64,000 nucleotides of DNA, taken from NCBI GenBank assembly GCA_014904845.1, contig MU119243.1, forward strand, positions 248,001 to 312,000. Direction: 5' to 3'. A model generated the notes under the pieces. The model was not told the DNA's origin, did no database searches, and saw only the letters and a program-made list of their open reading frames with translations. Origin of the DNA: Acephala macrosclerotiorum (taxonomy: Eukaryota; Ascomycota; Leotiomycetes; Helotiales; Mollisiaceae). Below, piece after piece: positions 1 to 11,819 of this stretch; within the stretch, counting starts at the first letter, position 1, and each line of letters starts with the position of its first letter. The position numbers and the translations under genes were made by a program.

Positions 1-1
1 G

Positions 2-472
2 GATGGAAATATTCCGGCTCCCGAAAAGATTGTGAGGCTCTGGATATTCGCAGATAGGATCCTGTGTCCTCGTCTTCAAAATCAAGCAATTGTTGCCCTA
101 GATGCTGCTCGGATACAATACGGACCATTCACGTACGCTGTGCCTAAGCTGGTCTACGATGGAACTCCCACTGGGAGCCCTTTGAGGCAGTATTTAGTTG
201 ACTATTCGGTTAGCAACACCAATCCATTAGGCAAAACAGATCCACTCCCCAATCAGCTCCTTCTCGACATGCTCATTGCTACACGAAGCCTGCTACGCCA
301 ACGAATGTCCGTAGAAGAGCGCAGAAAAAGTTGGACTCCATCATATGAACAGCTGATGCTCTATGCGGTCGATGAGAACGCGGTATCGGGCGACGAGGAA
401 AGGCGCGATCTATTGGGCGACATTGAGGCTCGCAATGCCGAGGAGTCATCGCCATCAGAGGAAGCATGGTGA
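2..472 (+). CDS. BTB/POZ-domain protein, C-terminal part (5' end outside window)
   Basis: The frame is open from base 2 and ends at a TGA at 470-472, giving about 156 residues. It has the segment that follows the BTB core in fungal BTB proteins (an LWIFADR helix, then CPRLQNQAI, then a YDGTPTGSPLRQYLVDY block). The BTB core itself would lie upstream of the window. The next gene (1552-2596) has the same blocks in the same order, so the two look like tandem paralogues. Such proteins are usually adaptors for protein-protein contacts, in some cases with cullin-3, but the specific role is unknown. The C-terminal 25 residues are acidic and serine-rich. No in-frame ATG is needed here because the gene continues beyond the left edge. 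Confidence 0.8.
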   Translation, partial: DGNIPAPEKIVRLWIFADRILCPRLQNQAIVALDAARIQYGPFTYAVPKLVYDGTPTGSPLRQYLVDYSVSNTNPLGKTDPLPNQLLLDMLIATRSLLRQRMSVEERRKSWTPSYEQLMLYAVDENAVSGDEERRDLLGDIEARNAEESSPSEEAW

Positions 473-1551
473 TAGATATCACCATACTAGCTCGCCGTAT
501 TCGAAACTTCCACAAGTTAAAGTACCAGAAAGTCAAGGACATTCATTGGGACACGAACTCAAGACTATAGCAGCTAAAGAGGTAAGTAGAACGTAAGCCG
601 CCCAAACCTAGCCCTAATATTTCAAGTTATTTTCCAAGTTTTTCCAACATCATAACAATCAGCTGGTCTGTGTACCTTGATTCACACCTCGGAGGGGGCC
701 GGACAGTATTGACCGTGTCAGTTATATCTTTCCATAGGCAACAGTGGAAGTTATTCTCATCTTCATATTGGAGTCTCTGGCGTCTGCTGCTAGGAGTTTG
801 AAGGAGTTGGAATTTGACTGATGCTTACATTGGTGGTCAATGGTCTTGGACTATGCGTTATGGGTATACTGGAGTTTGGGCATGAGAGGCTTCTCCTATT
901 GCTTGCACTTAGTTTTGGTGATGAAGTCGATATAGATGAAATTCAGTGTGAAGCCTGTTACTCGTTAGTACATTACTTGTACGATGCAGTAAACTAAATG
1001 TGACATTAGGAACAACATATGCTCTCTCGACCACAAGCTATCAGTGCAATGTCGACAGATTCTGCACCTTGTAAACACCTTAACCTTTACCGAATAAATT
1101 CCCAATGAATCTAGGACTGTTCATTATCAAGAAGTGTAATTGTGATGCAAATAAATTGTCAAGCTGAATTCGGTGGCCTGTCTGCCTAGGCTGTCATACG
1201 CTAGTGCTAGTGCTATAGGCTATTTTAGTGATACCTCAGCCCAACATCCAGCCTCGCTGTCGCGATGATACCCCTCCTTCATCCATCCCTTCTCGCGCAA
1301 TAACACTCCGTATTGCTTCACGCTCTCATAATTCTAGTATTCTTACCCAAAATCGAGAAAGCTGTCGTATCCAACATCCATATTTCTTTGGATTTCAACC
1401 TATCATATTGCTCTCAAACTCCAAAAGTGATACCTGCTTTTTCACCAGATCATCCAATATATATCATACCAGCAGATCCCAAACCCTATACCAGCCAGGG
1501 CATCCACCTGCTCCGAGCATCTTCCGAATTCCTCAATCTACTCCTCTCGAT
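473..1551. other. intergenic, no gene seen
   Basis: The stretch between the two BTB genes has short ORFs only, and none resembles a known family. It is expected to hold the 3' end of the first gene and the promoter of the second. No repeat or RNA gene was recognised. Confidence 0.5.
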
Positions 1552-2596
1552 ATGTCAGTACCGGGACAATCTCGTACGTCAACCGGGCTCACGTTTGGAG
1601 CAGCGCTGAGGATCGCTCGACAAAGCAATGGATTTTACAAGCACCCTTTGGAAGCAGAGAATCCTCCAGCAAAACGAGCATGTGTAGAGAAGCCAACCCC
1701 GAACCTTCTGTAAGAATCTGCGTCCGCAAAGCACCTTCATGTTCTAATTATTTTGCAGAAAGCCTACCTCGATTGTCACGGTCAATGTCCGTAAGAATGA
1801 AGATGGTGAATACGAAACCTTCCGCGTACACTCTAACTATATCTGCCACTATTCGCCTTTTTTCCAGGCAGCTTTCAATGGTGGATTTGAGGAAGCGGAC
1901 AAGCAAGAGCTGAATCTCGAAGACACGAACCCTTTGGCGTTTGGCGTATTTGTTACCGTACGTAAACGGGGAATGCACATGCTTCCCTATTTTCCAATGT
2001 CTCATAATATTTCCCCCAGAACACTACTCTCCCAAAACATTCTTGAAAAGACAACTGCTAACCCCCCCGTCTTCTAGTGGCTATATACGCAAAATATTTG
2101 CAGGGACAGCGAAGATGCGATGAAAAACGATATCACTTGGTATTCGGTTCTCATCGATCTGTGGATTCTAGCGGACACGATCCTGGTCCCTCGACTTCAG
2201 AACCAAACTCTCGAAGATATCGATAAACATCGGGCAGTTGTAAAACGAATCCCCAGACGCCTATACCATCAAATATATGATGGTACTTCTCCGGGAAGCC
2301 CGCTTCGGTTGTACCTGATCGACTATTGCATCAACTCCCCAAGAGAAACAGCTGAAGTGGACAGCCACCCGACGCAACTACTTGTTGACATCATCAACGA
2401 GATGAGGTCGCAAACTAGGGCGCAGCCATGCAGATCTTGGCGGTGGCAGTTGCAAATTGAAGATTGGACTAAATACATGGTCGATGAGGAAGTAGGTCGG
2501 GATATCGAGCAGAGACATGAGCTACTGGACAATCTCGAAAGTACTCAAAACGATGGCAATGCTTCAACACTTGAAACGACCGTGCCGGGGGAATAA
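1552..2596 (+). CDS. BTB/POZ-domain protein
   Basis: Three exons, 1552-1709, 1759-1957 and 2078-2596, give 291 residues. Both introns are GT-AG (GTAAGA...TTGCAG and GTACGT...TTCTAG) and the frame closes across both. Residues 1-50 are a low-complexity leader. The BTB core follows, with an FRVHSNYICHYSPFFQAAF block and an EEADKQELNLEDTNPLAFGV block. Then come WILADTILVPRLQNQ and the YDGTSPGSPLRLYLIDY segment shared with the partial gene at 2-472. The ATG at 1552 was chosen because it opens the exon that splices into the BTB core; the frame is also open further upstream to 1228, but that part is unlike the family. Likely an adaptor; partners cannot be read from sequence. Confidence 0.88.
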
Positions 2597-3151
2597 TACT
2601 ACGCTAAGCCTGGCAAGCATAGCACTGCTCCAGGTTCTCAACCTCCCAGCCTTACCCAGACTTTTCTAGTTATGCTAAGCGTTAGCCAGCGAATAATTCT
2701 CCGCCGAGGAGAATTATCCCAGAAAGTCCAGGTACAGCTAGGAGACTGAGAGTTTTGACGCTGCTAATCATCCACCCCGAAACCATAGCAGCACCAGTAT
2801 TGAGATTGAATCATGATACTGTTAATATCGCAGAACGCGGCACTTTGGTTAGAAAGAGATCAAGATCCTGGATGGCGGGCGGACTTGCACATAATTTCCT
2901 GACTTTTTTTTTTTTTTTTTGGAAAATGGGGTGTAAGATTTGATTCCGAACTAACTCACTTGACACAAGTAACTCAGAGCCGTGAACCTCCAATCTTTAA
3001 CGGAGTGTGACAAACTCAAGAGCATCCCACTCGTGGCAGTCGGGCACAATCCGGAGCTGCTAGCCTCGAAAACAGATGGAAAAGTTTCCCGGGATTGTAT
3101 CATTGCGGGATATCTTCTTTCTCCCGCGTTTCTGAACATCTTCATGAGTCG
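2597..3151. other. intergenic with a T homopolymer
   Basis: This spacer lies between convergent genes and holds a run of about 16 T near 2905-2920. No coding signal. Confidence 0.5.
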
Positions 3152-4034
3152 TCAATTCGGTGCTACACCCCTGATGTCGTTCGCATGCGTTCCAGGTGGC
3201 GGCTTCGTCGCTCTGGTCCCCACTTTCCCAACTTGCTTCAAGTGGGCTTCTTTCTCGCTTGAGCCTTGGGTGAACGTGAAGACCCGATATTCGCAGTTCT
3301 TGTATGCCGTCCCTGGGATATATCAATCACTGTTTCAATTCCCGGGCAAAGGAGTATATTGCTCACCATGACTAGCCTCAAAGTTATCCCAGTCTTCAGT
3401 CAAATAATGCAAGAAGGCTCCATGTGTCACCAACACAATCTCCTTCTCCGGTCTTCTCCATAACCATTTTCGAAGCTCAGCAGCTCGGTTCTCAACAGCT
3501 TGCAAGCTGTCCTCGTACAGTCCATTCTGTTTTCTAGTCAGCTCGAGCTCCAGGCTCGTGGAAAGCACGAACCTTTAGACTCCATCCCTCCTCCAGAATC
3601 GAATAATCGATTCTCTTGGGATCAAATCCCTCCTCCTTTCCTTCCTCACTAAGCAGTCTCTTGAGCTCCTTTTCCAAGTCTTCCCGCTCGTGACCGACAT
3701 CACATGGCTTGGCGCTGATTTCCTGTGCTAACGGAACAAGAAGGAATTTAACCTCTGGGCGTAAAAGAGCGGGCGAGAAAGAGTGAATTGCGGTTTGAAT
3801 TGCTCGCCGCAAGGGCGAAGAGAGAACGATTTCGACTGAGGAGTGGTGGGGGAAAGTCTGTTGGAGGTGCTGACATTGGGTGCGTCCGTAGGGTGTTAGA
3901 GTGGCATCGGGAACGTAGAAATTATTCTAAAAGTATATCAGCATGTAATGTGTGAAAGCAAGAAAGGACCAAAGTCTGACAGCGATGTTGTGCTCGCCTT
4001 GAGCATGGCGGACGAGGTAGATTTTCTTGACCAT
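3152..4034 (-). CDS. histidine phosphatase superfamily (phosphoglycerate-mutase-like) protein
   Basis: Four exons on the minus strand, 4034-3981, 3926-3573, 3526-3367 and 3312-3152, give 242 residues. The protein begins MVKKIYLVRHAQGEHNIA, so the catalytic RHA(G) histidine motif is at residues 9-11. The second catalytic histidine is in IVLVTHGAFLHYLTEDW, and the conserved arginine is in SSPLRRAIQTA. The EEGW block is split by a 46-base intron (3572-3527); splicing it restores EEGWSLKNGLYEDSL, typical of fungal members. These cytosolic enzymes remove phosphate through a phospho-histidine intermediate; the substrate is unknown. The length fits fungal homologues of about 240 residues. Confidence 0.9.
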
Positions 4035-5363
4035 TTTCTGAGAGTGGGATGAGAAGGGGGATATGGGGTATCGAACGAAGGAGACAGAACAGCAATATAT
4101 GTAAATTACGAAGAGTAAAGACGGTGAGAAGGTTTAAGATTCATAGGTACGACGGCCGCTACTGTAGTAAGTCCCTTGCACAAATATCTTCGTTTGACTC
4201 GGGATAGATTCTAAGTCTCGTCGGTAAAGTTCCCCTGACTAATGTCGCTCGGGAAGTAACTCTTTCGGGATAGCACCCTAGTTTAGGCTCACTTGCCTAG
4301 TCGGGAACGATATCCTGGAGGAAAGTTTTCCTTCTCTCATCATCAAAATGCACAAATCGGGCAATCGCTCAACCCAACGCCTACGATAGCCTTCGCCTTC
4401 CAGACACCAAGCTTCTAAATATTAAGCGAGCATTCGTTCTTCTAGTTCCGGGCGCTCACAACTTCGTATTGCTGTTAATCTCCAGCTTCACCCACGTGAG
4501 CACCGCAAAAGCTCTCTCCCCGTGCTGGAAATGGTGAGAATCAGTTTGAAGGAGCAAGAGGACAACATACCTCCAATATGATTGCGTGAACCGGTCTCAA
4601 GGCCAAAGTCCTCTTCCCTCCTAGCTTACCGAACCCGACCTTTCTCTCCCTGCGCCCCTCCACTCCAGCTCGGATCCATCGAGATCTCGACATCTGTGCT
4701 CAGATGCGTCTCCTGTCCTTCTCGAATAGTCGGTACTGTCCACAATAAGATGTCATGGCTCTTGTGACTTGCGAGTTGAGGTACTTTCTGTAGACTTTTC
4801 ATCGACCGAGGAGGTTTGGCGCAGTGTTGAAGTCTACCTGCGGAGACTACGCGCTAATGACGATTGATAAAGCTAGTCGGCATATCAATACTTAGCGAGG
4901 AGACTGGGGTCATATGGACAACCTCGCAGGCGTTCTTGGTGTCCATTCTCGATTCGAGTAATAACAATGCAAACACTTAGGGACAGTGTCTATAATATGG
5001 ACCTTGTAAACCAAGCGTATACGCTCGCAATAGAAAAAGGATACGGTCTTATATTGCGCAATTTACTTGAATTTACTTGAATTTGAATTTGCGCGTTTTT
5101 AAAAAAAAAAAAAAAAAAATTGCATGGTGGGTTCTTTACTAGGAAGTGTCTACTTCCGAGATTATAGGGAGACATGAATTTGTGCTCACAAGTAATGGAC
5201 TTTTTTGCCCTGAACTTCGCGCATGAAAACTGATTTACTGCATTCCATCCATGTTCCGCGTACAAAGCATCAACTTCCATCTGCTAGCAAGCCCCAGATA
5301 AACACCAAATATCTGTTCCAGTATTCATTCATCCCTAGTAACGCCTTGTATTCCCACGTATGC
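4035..5363. other. intergenic, 1.3 kb, no gene seen
   Basis: No ORF here resembles a protein family. A 19-base A homopolymer lies at 5101-5119, just beyond a short tandem run of gaatttactt-like units at 5056-5095. The stretch presumably includes the promoter of the minus-strand phosphatase. Confidence 0.45.
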
Positions 5364-5728
5364 TTACCATTTGTCCTCGACGACCTCCATGATCGGCGCA
5401 ACTGCGTATGGCCAGAACATGACAACAGCCACGACGGGAAAGTACCTAGAGTAAAGTACAAGTCAGCAATTATTTCTCGATGAACTTGGTAGTTTTATCT
5501 TCATCTGGTACCGAAGTCTCGGGGAATAGCTCACATCATTGCGACTCCGCCAACTTTCTTCCATTGATATCCCCAGTCAGCTTGCGCTGCACTGCCAAAC
5601 TTCGTCGAAACTGTGCCAACATGGCCACCTTGAGATGAGTGCCTGATTTGGCGAAAAGCCTTGGTCTGGTATCTGCTTCGAGCAAGTGCCGAGAGGATGG
5701 GAGACGCAGTTCTTGGCAAGGCAGGCAT
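5364..5728 (-). CDS. small mitochondrial inner-membrane protein, family not assigned
   Basis: Two exons, 5728-5535 and 5445-5364, encode 91 residues. The intron is GTGAGC...TCTAG and splicing gives an unbroken frame. The first 35 residues are rich in Arg, Ser and Ala with no acidic residues until after HSSQ, as in a mitochondrial presequence. After a short GSAAQADWGYQWKKVGG linker there is one hydrophobic segment (VAMMYFPVVAVVMFWPYAVA, about residues 61-80). The end is acidic (MEVVEDKW). This layout suits a small supernumerary subunit of a respiratory complex, but I do not recognise which one. Confidence 0.65.
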
Positions 5729-6616
5729 GGTGATGATGTTTAAGAGTAGAATATATCGTTCTTAGAATAGATGGACTTGAAGATGGTATTTTTGCAGAGA
5801 TGCTTGATGGTTTCGGGAAGACAAGAGGAAGTGCGCTTTTCAAGGTCGAACGAAGTTCCGGCTTCTCAGGCACGTCGGGATTTGGCTGACCGCGGGGTTT
5901 GTGTGACGTGAAGGCGGGACTCAAGTTTGGCAGACACCTCGGAGACAGAAAGTGGCCTGATGCTTTCTCGTTCTCGTTCGAAGATTACTGATTCCGTATC
6001 AACGCCAAAGTGCGTCCTTCTCGTGTTGTGAATAGCGAAGAGAGAAGTCGAAGTCCGAGGTCAGAACCAAGTCGTACCCCTCAACTTAATTCTCGAGGCT
6101 GAGAAGTCCCGACATCCTTTGTCACAGCAACAGCCCACACTTGCATGAAGTCCTTCTCGATATGGTCTACAGTCTCACCTTCCACGCAGTGCCATTGGTG
6201 AGGTGTGATGGTCCCTGCAGTAGTAGAGGGTGCGATTGGGTGTAAGCGCCGGCTATTTTGAGAAGGGTGTGTCAGTACCCCGCATATGGGGTTTCGTGGA
6301 GCGGGGTAGTGCGACTCTCGTGCTGGATTTGGGTGTTGGGATTGGTTGGGTTTGTGACAACAAGACTTGGTTTGGACTTAGTACTAAAAAGAAAGTCAAG
6401 GTCTTTCCACACTCGCGAGTGCGAGGAAGATACTTGAGGGACTAAATGGTATGCAGTGGTCGTCGCCCCTGAAAGTTCTCGCTAAGGAACTTCGCCTTTC
6501 GATTAGCAGCTACTATGTCACGAGTCCAGCTCGTACGAAATCTGGTGAGAAAATTTTGATGCAACGATACACTTATTATCTGGCACGATAATCTAGGTCT
6601 CTGTTTGCCTGCGCCA
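5729..6616. other. intergenic, no gene seen
   Basis: No supported coding sequence. The stretch holds the promoter side of the small mitochondrial gene and the 3' side of the monooxygenase gene. Confidence 0.45.
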
Positions 6617-8263
6617 TCATTTGGCCGGAAAGAATTCATCTGGAAGTTTCCAAGAAGGGTCGAACTCCGTCATAATTTTGACTGTCCGCTGCAGCACATC
6701 TCCGCTGTAAGCCAATTCAACTCTCTCATCGAAGTTCGCTGAATTCACAGTTAGTCTCACCTTCGAAACAGTGGTTAGTACAAGGAACTGGAAAAGAACT
6801 AACTTGGCACAGCTCGTCCCTCCAACAACCCCGACAGCTCTTTCGCTATCGTCTCATGACTCTCATCGCATCCAAAATTGCTCAGCATTTGAATGGAAGC
6901 CGCACGATTCCGTCTGATCTTCTCATAAAGTACCAAACGGGTTTCAATCTGCGAAGAATCCGTTACGCCGTGCATCACGAGACCAAGAGCCAGTCCATCT
7001 TCAATGCCTTGTGCGCCACCTTGTGCATAGTCTGGTTTCTGTGGTCAGCATCTTGATGGGATGTTGTGGGAAGAAGATGTGTTACGTGGAAGCATTGGAT
7101 GGGTAGCGTCTCCAACAAGCACCAGTTTGCTTTTGTGCCACGTTCGTATTGGAGGGCGGTAGAGAAGTGGCCAGCGTTTGACTTCTGTTGCTTTGCTGTT
7201 TGGGTCTTCTCAGTAATTCTTGCCCCGCATATGAAGAGTGATTTTAGGCTTACTTTATGACAGCGAGAAGATCTGGGTGATAACCAGCGAAAAGTTCGAG
7301 GACTTCACTTTTGTCTACTGCAGCGTGCCAATCTGACAAGGAGGTGGAATCAGCTGGTTTGCTAGGATGAGACTCATTCGCTCGAACACTTACCCTCTTT
7401 CTTGGCAATAACGCTATCATTATAGCAAAGAAGTGCAAAGTTGTGGATCTCGTGGCTATCTCGGTGTTAGATGCTGTCTATTGCATGTGGAGAATAATAA
7501 AGGCCACTCTCATACTTGCGACAGTTGTACGACACCAGTCGCCTGGGTTTCTCAGGGTCTGCATACACCCTGCACCCATGGCGTTGGTGACTCTGATTGA
7601 ACCATTGCGTTTCTGGGTTTGCGTCTAAGTCGGTTCTAGGAATGAGGAACCGATAGCAACAGTTCAGATTCCTGGTCGCCTCCGGATGGCTAGCTTCTCC
7701 AAGGATAACTTCAGCGGCATCAGAGTTGACCCCATCGGCAGCGATGACGAGGTCAGCGGTGATAATCGTCCCGTCTTGGAGTGTGATTGAAGGGGTGTTT
7801 GGATTCTATTCATTCATTAGCATGTATGAGCAGCCTCATGGTAACGTTCGTTTGAACTTACGTAACTACTAACACCAGATTTCAAATGAATCTTAACAGG
7901 AATTCCAGGCCCACCAGAATCAACTGCCATCTTCTTTAGACTTTCGTGGAGATCGACACGATGCGCATAGTAAAGCGGTTGTCCAAACTTCTCCGCATCG
8001 TGTGAATGATCATAGCACCCCAACTCCTCCAGCGTCGTTGGAGACACAAAAAACAATCCAGTCGACACTACGAAGCCATACTTCACTGGATCGAGTCCCC
8101 ATGGAATTAGGAATCGGCTGACGTTTGGTGGGACGTTGATCGCGGCGCCGACTTCATTGTTGAGAGAAGAGCGCTCGTAGATGGTGACCTGATGTCCGCT
8201 TCGGCGAAGCGATATCGCTGCTGCAAGCCCTGATATGCCGGCCCCGGCGATTAAAACATTCAT
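6617..8263 (-). CDS. FAD-dependent monooxygenase (salicylate hydroxylase-like)
   Basis: Seven exons on the minus strand, 8263-7862, 7805-7516, 7455-7394, 7332-7254, 7195-7086, 7031-6804 and 6738-6617, give 430 residues; all six introns are GT-AG and phases agree. The FAD/NAD(P)H-binding Rossmann motif is at the N-terminus ([13 protein letters not shown]). The DG motif appears as [10 protein letters not shown]. The second FAD-contact (GD) motif is [19 protein letters not shown], followed by [11 protein letters not shown]. Enzymes of this class hydroxylate aromatic or polyketide substrates using NAD(P)H and oxygen. No pathway genes flank it except a TRI12-type pump beyond the AT-rich block, so the substrate cannot be named. 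The model looks intact. Confidence 0.92.
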
Positions 8264-8540
8264 GTCGACGGTGTGTGTGATGTATTGTGGAGAGAGGAGG
8301 CGTTCGCTGCCAGACTAGTCACACAAGTTAAGGACTTGTGGCTGACGTCGAAGCGAGCAGCTCCTGGTTGCTTGCATTGGGAACTGCTGCAGGCATGCTG
8401 ATGTCTTATATGCTAGCTTATTTACGAAATTTAGGATACTGAGTAAGATCTTATTCTACATGTCAGAACGTCTGATAAAGATGTTGTCATACATAAGTAC
8501 ATGCACATGCGTCCAAAAGTATTCTGGTGGCGCTCTAAAC

Positions 8541-11500
8541 CAGTGTATTAAATGATTAAATTAAATTAGATTAATTACTTTTAATTTAAATTTAATCAAA
8601 GAAAATATAGTATTACTCTAATTCTAATCTAATTTAATCAAATTAATCTAGATTATAATTAATTAATATGATTAATACGTGATTATATTCGATTTTCGTT
8701 CAAAGAAACGAATAAAACTTTGAATTAAAGTTCGATCAATCGGAAATTACGAAGCTAAAACAGAACTAATATCGCGCACGCTACAATCGAACTATAAATG
8801 AAATATCGATCTTCGAATCAATTTTTTCTTTCGAATTTTTTTTATTTTATTATTTTATTATAAATCAAATAAATTATATAAAATTTTGATTTTTTTAATT
8901 TTTAATATTTTAAAATCAAAAAATAATTATAAATCAATAGAAATTTAAAAAAAAAACTATTAAAATAAAAGAAATTTTTATATAATTAAATAAATATTTT
9001 CGAATTTTTTTTTATTTTAAAAAAAATTAATATTAATTAAAATCGTAAAAATTTTAACGTTGAATTTTTTGAAAATCAAATTTTTATATTTAAATATAAA
9101 TTATTTGAAAATTTTTAAAATTTTATTAAAAAAAATTTCTCGAATTCAAATAATATTCGAATTTATACAATTAAATATTTTTATAAAAATTATAAATAAA
9201 TAATTTTTATTTTAAAAAATATTTAATTTATTAATATTATTTTAATAATAAATTTAATAATAAATAATTTATTTTAAATTTTAAAATAAAATTATAAATA
9301 TTAATAAATTTTTAAAAAAAAAATTTAAAATTATAATTTTTTAAACTCAAATAAATATTAAAAATAAATTTATTTTACAAAGAATTAATAAACGATTAAA
9401 AAATCTCAAAAAAACGTTTTAAATTGAAAAATTTAATAAATTATTATTAAATTTTTAATTTTTAATAATTTATTTGAAATTTTTTAAAAATTTAATATTT
9501 TATTATAATAAATAAACAATTAATTAATTATTTTTAATTAAAAAATATTAATTTCTATAATAATAAAATATTAAAAATATATTATTAAAAAATTAATAAT
9601 TAAATAAATAATTAAAAAACAAAAATTAAATAATAATAATTTTTTTTTGAATTTTAAATATTTAAATAATTATTAATTAAAATATATATTTTAAAATTAT
9701 AATATAAATTATTTTAATAATGATTTTTTTAAAAATATTTATTAATTATATTAATAATTATTTTATAAATAAAAACTTTAAATTAAAATTTTATTTATTA
9801 ATAATAAAAAATTTAAAAAATAAATATATTAATATTTATATATTTTAAATTTTAATTAAAATATTAAATATAATATTTAAAAATAAATTTCAATTTTTTG
9901 ATTTTTATTAATAATATTAAATTAATTTTTAATAGTATTATAAAAAATAATATTAATTCAAATAATATATTAATAAATATATTTCGTTTATATTATAATT
10001 ACAAAAATATAAAATTTAATAATAAAATTTTTTATATAATTTATATTTTGAATTTTGTAATTTAAAATATTTTAAAAGTTTTTATTAAAAATAATTATAA
10101 TTTTTTTAATAATAATAATAATTTTCAAATTAATAATAATTTATTTGAAAATATAAATAATAATATTTTTAATAAGTTTTTAAATATTTATTAATAATTT
10201 TTTTTAAATTTTTTAATTTGAAAAAAAATTAAAAAAATTATTATTAATTTAAAATATTTTTAAAAAAATATACGAATTTTAAAATTTCAAATTAAAATTC
10301 AAAATATTAAAAACTTTAAAATTTTATAATTAAATAAATAATTATTAATTTATTTTAAATCAAAAAATATATTAATTTTTAATAATTAAAATATTAAAAG
10401 ATTTTTTATATTTTATAAAAACAATTAATACGATTATTTAATTATTTGATTTAAAAAATTTTAAAAATAATAAATTAATATTATTTGAAAATAAAATTGA
10501 ATATTTAAAAAAAATTTTTAAAATTTTTAAATTATTTATTAAAATTACAATTAAATTATAAATAAAAAAATATTTTATTATTTATTATTTAATTTTTATA
10601 ATTTATAATATTTATAATAAATTAAATAAAATTAAAAAAAAATTAAATATAAATTATTGTTTTTTTTAATTATATATTTTCGTTTAATTTTATTTAATTT
10701 TTTTAAAGTTTTTAATTTTATTTTATTTATAATTTTTTGAATTTACAATTATTATTAATAAAAAATTAATCAAATTAAAAAAATATATTTCAAATAAAAA
10801 ATATATTTCAAAGTCAAATAAATTAATATATTTGATTTTAATTTTTAATTTTCAAATTTATAAAAAAAAATTATAAAACGTTAAATTTTTTAAAAATTAA
10901 AAAATTAATATTTATAATAAATTTTATAAAAATTATCAATTGTAAATTATTTGATTTATTAATTTTTTTATAAAAAAATTTATATTAATTTATATTTTAA
11001 TTATAAATAAAAATAATATAAATAAATTAATTCGATTTATAAATAAATTGTTTTTTTTTTATAAAATTTATATTAATATATAAATAAATAAAAAATTTTA
11101 ATTTTTAATAAAATAATAAAAATAAATATTTTATATTATTTTTAATTATTTGAAAATATTTTTAAATATTTATAATTTTAATTTTTTTCAAAAAAATCTT
11201 TTTATAAATTTTTTTAATTATTAATAAAACTAAAAATAAATTTATTAAAAAAATCTTTGAAATAATAATATATTTAAAAAATTGAAAAATTATTTAAAAA
11301 AATAATAATAATATTAAAAAAAAAATTATAAAAAAAATAAAAAATAATTTTTTTATTTAATAATAAATTTTTATTTATTTATTTATTTATAAAAATTTAA
11401 TATTTTATTTAAAATATCAAATTTTTATTATTTATAAAAATATTTAAAAAACATTATTTTTCAATATAATTACGTAATTAATCAAAGTTAATTTAGATTA

Positions 11501-11625
11501 TAATTAATTATAATTATTAATTTAATCAAATGTTTTTAAATTTTTGTTAATCAAATTTTAATCTAATTTAATCAAATTAATCTAGATTATAATTGATTAA
11601 TTTGATTTTTTTTGATCACGCTACT
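8541..11625. repeat. AT-rich, RIP-like degenerate block
   Basis: About 3.1 kb is almost entirely A and T, with no open frame of note on either strand, between ordinary-composition flanks. Such blocks in Pezizomycotina are usually transposons destroyed by repeat-induced point mutation (RIP). A 36-base identical segment occurs in the same orientation near both edges (8625-8660 and 11559-11594), with a more degenerate relative near 11478-11530. These may be remains of terminal repeats. The original element cannot be identified. Confidence 0.8.
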
Positions 11626-11660
11626 CTAAACATCCTCGACCGGAGTCGACGCTTGACATA

Positions 11661-11817
11661 CTGTGGTCTTAGGATAAATAAGTCCACCCCTAGGAGTTCT
11701 GAAGTCAGCCTCACCAAGGGTAGTGAGCCAATGCGAAAAGCGGAATTGGCGTAATTGTGGGGTCGAAAGTGCTAGAAGCAGATGCCAGGGGTGGACTTAT
11801 TTATCCAAAGACCACAG
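11661..11817. mobile_element. MITE, Tc1/mariner-like, 157 bases with TA target duplication
   Basis: Terminal inverted repeats of about 33 bases start CTGTGGTCTT on the left (11661-11693) and run to the matching complement on the right (11785-11817), with about two mismatches. A TA dinucleotide flanks both ends (11659-11660 and 11818-11819). There is no coding capacity. This is the pattern of a non-autonomous Tc1/mariner element. It lies at the right shoulder of the AT-rich block. Confidence 0.8.
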
Positions 11818-11819
11818 TA

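Noticed and set aside
1228..1551. Upstream extension of the second BTB protein
   Set aside because: The frame is open, but the sequence is low in complexity and unlike BTB N-termini; the ATG at 1552 suffices.
8541..11625. AT-rich block as a mitochondrial DNA insertion
   Set aside because: No mitochondrial gene fragments or GC clusters were seen, and the AT content looks higher than usual for fungal mitochondrial DNA.
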